A DNA stretch of 6,606 nucleotides from Flavobacteriaceae bacterium UBA2000 (lineage in GTDB: Bacteria > Bacteroidota > Bacteroidia > Flavobacteriales > Flavobacteriaceae): NCBI GenBank assembly GCA_002335345.1, contig DDCS01000172.1, positions 1,819 to 8,424 on the forward strand, read 5' to 3'. Position numbers and translations under genes: made by a program. This document shows positions 4,373-6,606 of the stretch, in pieces; the stretch's first letter is position 1, and each line of letters opens with the position of its first letter. The notes below the pieces were generated by a model. That model ran no database searches. It was not told where the DNA came from and saw nothing but the letters and a program-made list of their open reading frames with translations.

Positions 4373-5371
4373 ATGACAAAAATTAAAGCAGCCATTACCG
4401 CTGTTGGAGGCTATGTTCCAGACTACGTCTTAACCAACGAGATTTTGGAGACTATGGTCGACACAAATGATGAATGGATTCTTTCGAGAACAGGCATTAA
4501 AGAGCGTCGTATTTTAAAAGAGCCAGGCCAAGGAACTTCTTATATGGCCATCAAGGCCGCCCAGCAACTTTTGGAGAAAGCTAACGTTGATCCCAAGGAA
4601 ATCGATTTATTGATTATGGCCACGGCCACCCCAGACATGCTGGTGGCTTCAACAGGGGCGTATGTCGCTACAGAAATCGGGGCGACGAATGCTTTTTCGT
4701 ATGATTTATCCGCCGCGTGCTCGAGCTTTTTATACGGTATGAGTACCGCAGCAGCGTATATTGAATCGGGTCGTTACAAAAAAGTTTTGTTAATCGGCGC
4801 GGATAAAATGTCGTCGGTGATTGATTACACGGACCGAACCACCTGTATTATTTTTGGGGATGGTGCGGGCGCTGTTTTATTTGAACCCAACACAGAGGGC
4901 CTTGGCCTTCAAGACGAGTATCTGCGTTCCGATGGAATTGGGAGAAATCACTTAAAAATGGATGCGGGCGGATCAATATTACCCGCTTCTGAGCAGACCG
5001 TTGCCAACAAACAGCATTATGTTTTTCAGGACGGTAAAACCGTATTTAAATTTGCCGTATCTAACATGGCCGATGCCTGCGCGCGCGTAATGGAGCAAAA
5101 CGGTTTAACGAAGCAGGACATACAGTGGCTTGTGCCCCATCAGGCGAACAAGCGTATTATTGATGCCGCAGCAAGCCGTATGGGCGTCACCGAAGACAAG
5201 GTGATGATGAATATTCAGCGTTATGGAAATACCACATCAGCAACCTTACCGCTTTGTTTGATGGATTATGAATCTCAGCTTAAAAAAGGTGATGGCCTTG
5301 TGTTTGCCGCTTTTGGTGGTGGATTTACATGGGGCGCAGTTTATTTGACCTGGGCCTATAACGGAGCATAA
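4373..5371 (+). CDS. fabH: Beta-ketoacyl-[acyl-carrier-protein] synthase III
   Basis: FabH (KAS III, EC 2.3.1.180) condenses an acyl-CoA primer with malonyl-ACP to start each fatty-acid chain in the cytosol. The 332 residues carry the full catalytic triad: C116 in SAACSSFLYG, H256 in VPHQANKRI and N286 in YGNTTSAT, equivalent to E. coli C112, H244 and N274. Also visible are NDEWILSRTGIKERRI (32-47), the acyl-carrier-docking GDGAGAVLF (162-170) and the C-terminal FGGGFTWGAVYL (314-325). I chose ATG 4373 because it gives the standard N-terminus (ITAVGGYVPDYVLTN) and normal length. The upstream TTG 4331 would only add an unrelated 14-residue leader. It is first in a fabH-accB-accC operon, 26 bases from accB. 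There is no plsX between rpmF and fabH, unlike in E. coli. Confidence 0.98.
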   Translation: MTKIKAAITAVGGYVPDYVLTNEILETMVDTNDEWILSRTGIKERRILKEPGQGTSYMAIKAAQQLLEKANVDPKEIDLLIMATATPDMLVASTGAYVATEIGATNAFSYDLSAACSSFLYGMSTAAAYIESGRYKKVLLIGADKMSSVIDYTDRTTCIIFGDGAGAVLFEPNTEGLGLQDEYLRSDGIGRNHLKMDAGGSILPASEQTVANKQHYVFQDGKTVFKFAVSNMADACARVMEQNGLTKQDIQWLVPHQANKRIIDAAASRMGVTEDKVMMNIQRYGNTTSATLPLCLMDYESQLKKGDGLVFAAFGGGFTWGAVYLTWAYNGA

Positions 5372-5397
5372 ATTAGAGTTTATATAAAACAAGACTT

Positions 5398-5898
5398 ATG
5401 GACATTAAAGACATTCAAAATTTAATCAAGTTTGTAGCCAAGTCTGGCGCTAGTGAAGTGAAACTTGAGATGGAGGACATCAAAATCACCATCAAAACCG
5501 GAGGCGATAGCGAACGCGCTGAGGCCTCTGTTTATCCAGCAACCCACGCGGTCATGCATGCTGCTCCGGCAGCATTGCAAGCGCCTGTGCCGTCTCCTGC
5601 AGCCCCTGCGCCTGAATCTTCACCTGCGGCAGCAGCCCCTGCGGCAGAAAGCGATAAATACATTACCGTGAAGTCGCCAATTATCGGGACATTTTACAGA
5701 AAACCTTCACCGGATAAATCGGTATTTGTTGAGGTTGGAGATACGGTAAGCCCTGGCAGCGTTTTGTGCGTTATTGAAGCCATGAAGTTGTTTAATGAAA
5801 TTGAATGTGAGGTTTCTGGGAAAATTGTAAAGGTCTTGGTAGACGATTCATCACCTGTTGAATTTGATCAGCCTTTATTTTTGATCGACCCAGCTTAA
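5398..5898 (+). CDS. accB: Acetyl-CoA carboxylase biotin carboxyl carrier protein
   Basis: AccB (BCCP) carries the biotin that shuttles carboxyl groups from biotin carboxylase (AccC) to the carboxyltransferase (AccA/AccD), making malonyl-CoA. Of its 166 residues, 1-35 form the N-terminal helix/strand domain (MDIKDIQNLIKFVAKSGASE and onward), 55-83 form a flexible Ala/Pro linker, and 89-166 form the biotinyl domain. The biotinylated lysine is K130 in EAMKLFNEIE. The TFYRKPSPDKS segment (98-108) is the 'thumb' found in AccB-type carriers, which separates it from other biotinyl proteins. Length is typical. ATG 5398 follows an A-rich tract with no Shine-Dalgarno sequence. accC begins 15 bases after its stop, so the two products that work together are made from one message. 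Confidence 0.98.
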   Translation: MDIKDIQNLIKFVAKSGASEVKLEMEDIKITIKTGGDSERAEASVYPATHAVMHAAPAALQAPVPSPAAPAPESSPAAAAPAAESDKYITVKSPIIGTFYRKPSPDKSVFVEVGDTVSPGSVLCVIEAMKLFNEIECEVSGKIVKVLVDDSSPVEFDQPLFLIDPA

Positions 5899-5913
5899 TT
5901 TAAAAGCAGTACC

Positions 5914-6606
5914 ATGCCGTCAAAAAAAACCAAAGGCCCGAATAAGGCCCAAGAAAAAAGCATGTTTAAAAAAATATTGGTCGCCAATCGCGGAGAGATC
6001 GCCCTTAGGGTGATTCGAACCTGTAAGGAAATGGGCATTAAAACGGTAGCGGTTTATTCTACTGCAGATGCTGAAAGTTTGCACGTAAAGTTTGCTGACG
6101 AGGCCGTTTGTATTGGCCCTGCACCGAGTTCAGAGAGCTACTTAAAAATAGCCAACATCATTGCCGCGGCCGAAATCACCAATGCAGATGCGATCCACCC
6201 TGGGTACGGATTTTTGTCTGAAAACGCTAAGTTTTCAAAGATTTGTGAAGAACATGGCATCAAGTTCATCGGGGCTTCGGCCAAGATGATTGACCAAATG
6301 GGAGACAAAGCGTCAGCCAAAGCGACTATGAAGGCTGCAGGCGTTCCCTGTGTCCCTGGAAGTGATGGAATTATTCCGGATTTTGAAACCTGTAAAAAGG
6401 TGGCAAAAGAGACGGGTTATCCGGTCATGCTCAAAGCAAGTGCTGGGGGCGGAGGAAAAGGGATGCGCGCCGTTTGGAAAGAAGAAGACCTACAGAATGC
6501 TTGGGAATCCGCCAGGCAAGAGAGTAAAGCGGCTTTTGGCAACGACGACATGTATATGGAAAAGTTGATCGAAGAACCACGGCACATAGAAATTCAAGTC
6601 ATTGGT
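5914..6606 (+). CDS. accC: Acetyl-CoA carboxylase, biotin carboxylase subunit (5' part)
   Basis: AccC (EC 6.3.4.14) uses ATP and bicarbonate to carboxylate the biotin on AccB. The frame is open to the right edge, so only about half the protein is present. From the ATG at 5962 the sequence matches the family: MFKKILVANRGEIALRVIR, HPGYGFLSEN (79-88), K116 in QMGDK, K158 in MLKAS, the glycine-rich ATP loop AGGGGKGMR (161-169) and EEPRHIEIQV (204-213), with H208 and E210. An in-frame ATG at 5914, 15 bases after accB, would add 16 lysine-rich residues (MPSKKTKGPNKAQEKS). I annotate the longer form because its codons look coding rather than intergenic and the spacing suits an operon. The family-typical start is 5962, and the choice is uncertain. 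Function is certain. Confidence 0.95.
   Translation, partial: MPSKKTKGPNKAQEKSMFKKILVANRGEIALRVIRTCKEMGIKTVAVYSTADAESLHVKFADEAVCIGPAPSSESYLKIANIIAAAEITNADAIHPGYGFLSENAKFSKICEEHGIKFIGASAKMIDQMGDKASAKATMKAAGVPCVPGSDGIIPDFETCKKVAKETGYPVMLKASAGGGGKGMRAVWKEEDLQNAWESARQESKAAFGNDDMYMEKLIEEPRHIEIQVIG

Noticed and set aside
5465..5671. Plus-strand open frame inside accB
   Set aside because: It is a frame-shifted reading of the GC-rich Ala/Pro linker of AccB, a common source of false open frames.
6350..6568. Plus-strand open frame inside accC
   Set aside because: It lies in another frame of the well-conserved biotin carboxylase coding region and shows no domain features.
1..6606. A novel defence, mobile or biosynthetic system
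   Set aside because: No repeats with spacers, transposase, integrase, phage, toxin-antitoxin or unusual enzyme genes are visible. The recognisable genes are housekeeping and small envelope proteins in an order typical of the phylum.

Overview
The window looks like chromosomal housekeeping DNA from a member of the Bacteroidota, most likely class Flavobacteriia or a near relative. Three things point there. The gene order is ribE / pdxA - DUF177 - rpmF - fabH - accB - accC. The start codons lack Shine-Dalgarno sequences and have A-rich upstream regions. Perfect or near-perfect copies of the Bacteroidota -7 promoter element TAnnTTTG stand before almost every transcription unit. Base composition is moderate and I see no sharp shift along the window. 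I see no mobile element, CRISPR array, tRNA or rRNA.

Left part (1-1700) is a patchwork of small or lineage-specific units. It opens with the terminator of an upstream gene (1-30). A 55-residue DUF1059 protein (83-250) follows with its own promoter and terminator. On the minus strand come an outer-membrane beta-barrel-like protein (321-908) and, upstream of it, an open frame (961-1317) that looks like only the C-terminal end of a larger secreted beta-propeller-like protein. A 166-base gap with two short palindromes leads to a 69-residue plus-strand protein (1484-1693) with the layout of a PID-CTERM sorting-domain protein. Its 3' end overlaps the 3' end of ribE tail to tail.

Middle part (1668-3378) is a divergent pair of cofactor genes: riboflavin synthase (ribE, minus) and 4-hydroxythreonine-4-phosphate dehydrogenase (pdxA, plus; pyridoxal phosphate synthesis). 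Their predicted -7 boxes abut exactly, so the two promoters share the same few bases.

Right part (3400-6606) is the ribosome/fatty-acid cluster. DUF177 (YceD family) and rpmF (L32) form one unit closed by a strong terminator. Then fabH, accB and the start of accC run head to tail with gaps of 26 and 15 bases. AccB carries the biotin, AccC carboxylates it, the resulting malonyl-CoA enters the fatty acid pathway, and FabH performs the first condensation. AccC runs off the right edge.

I find no previously undescribed multi-gene system. The points most worth a second look are the abutting ribE/pdxA promoters, two genes predicted to have leaderless mRNAs, the remnant-like propeller fragment, the cysteine-free L32, and the basic N-terminal extension possible on AccC.
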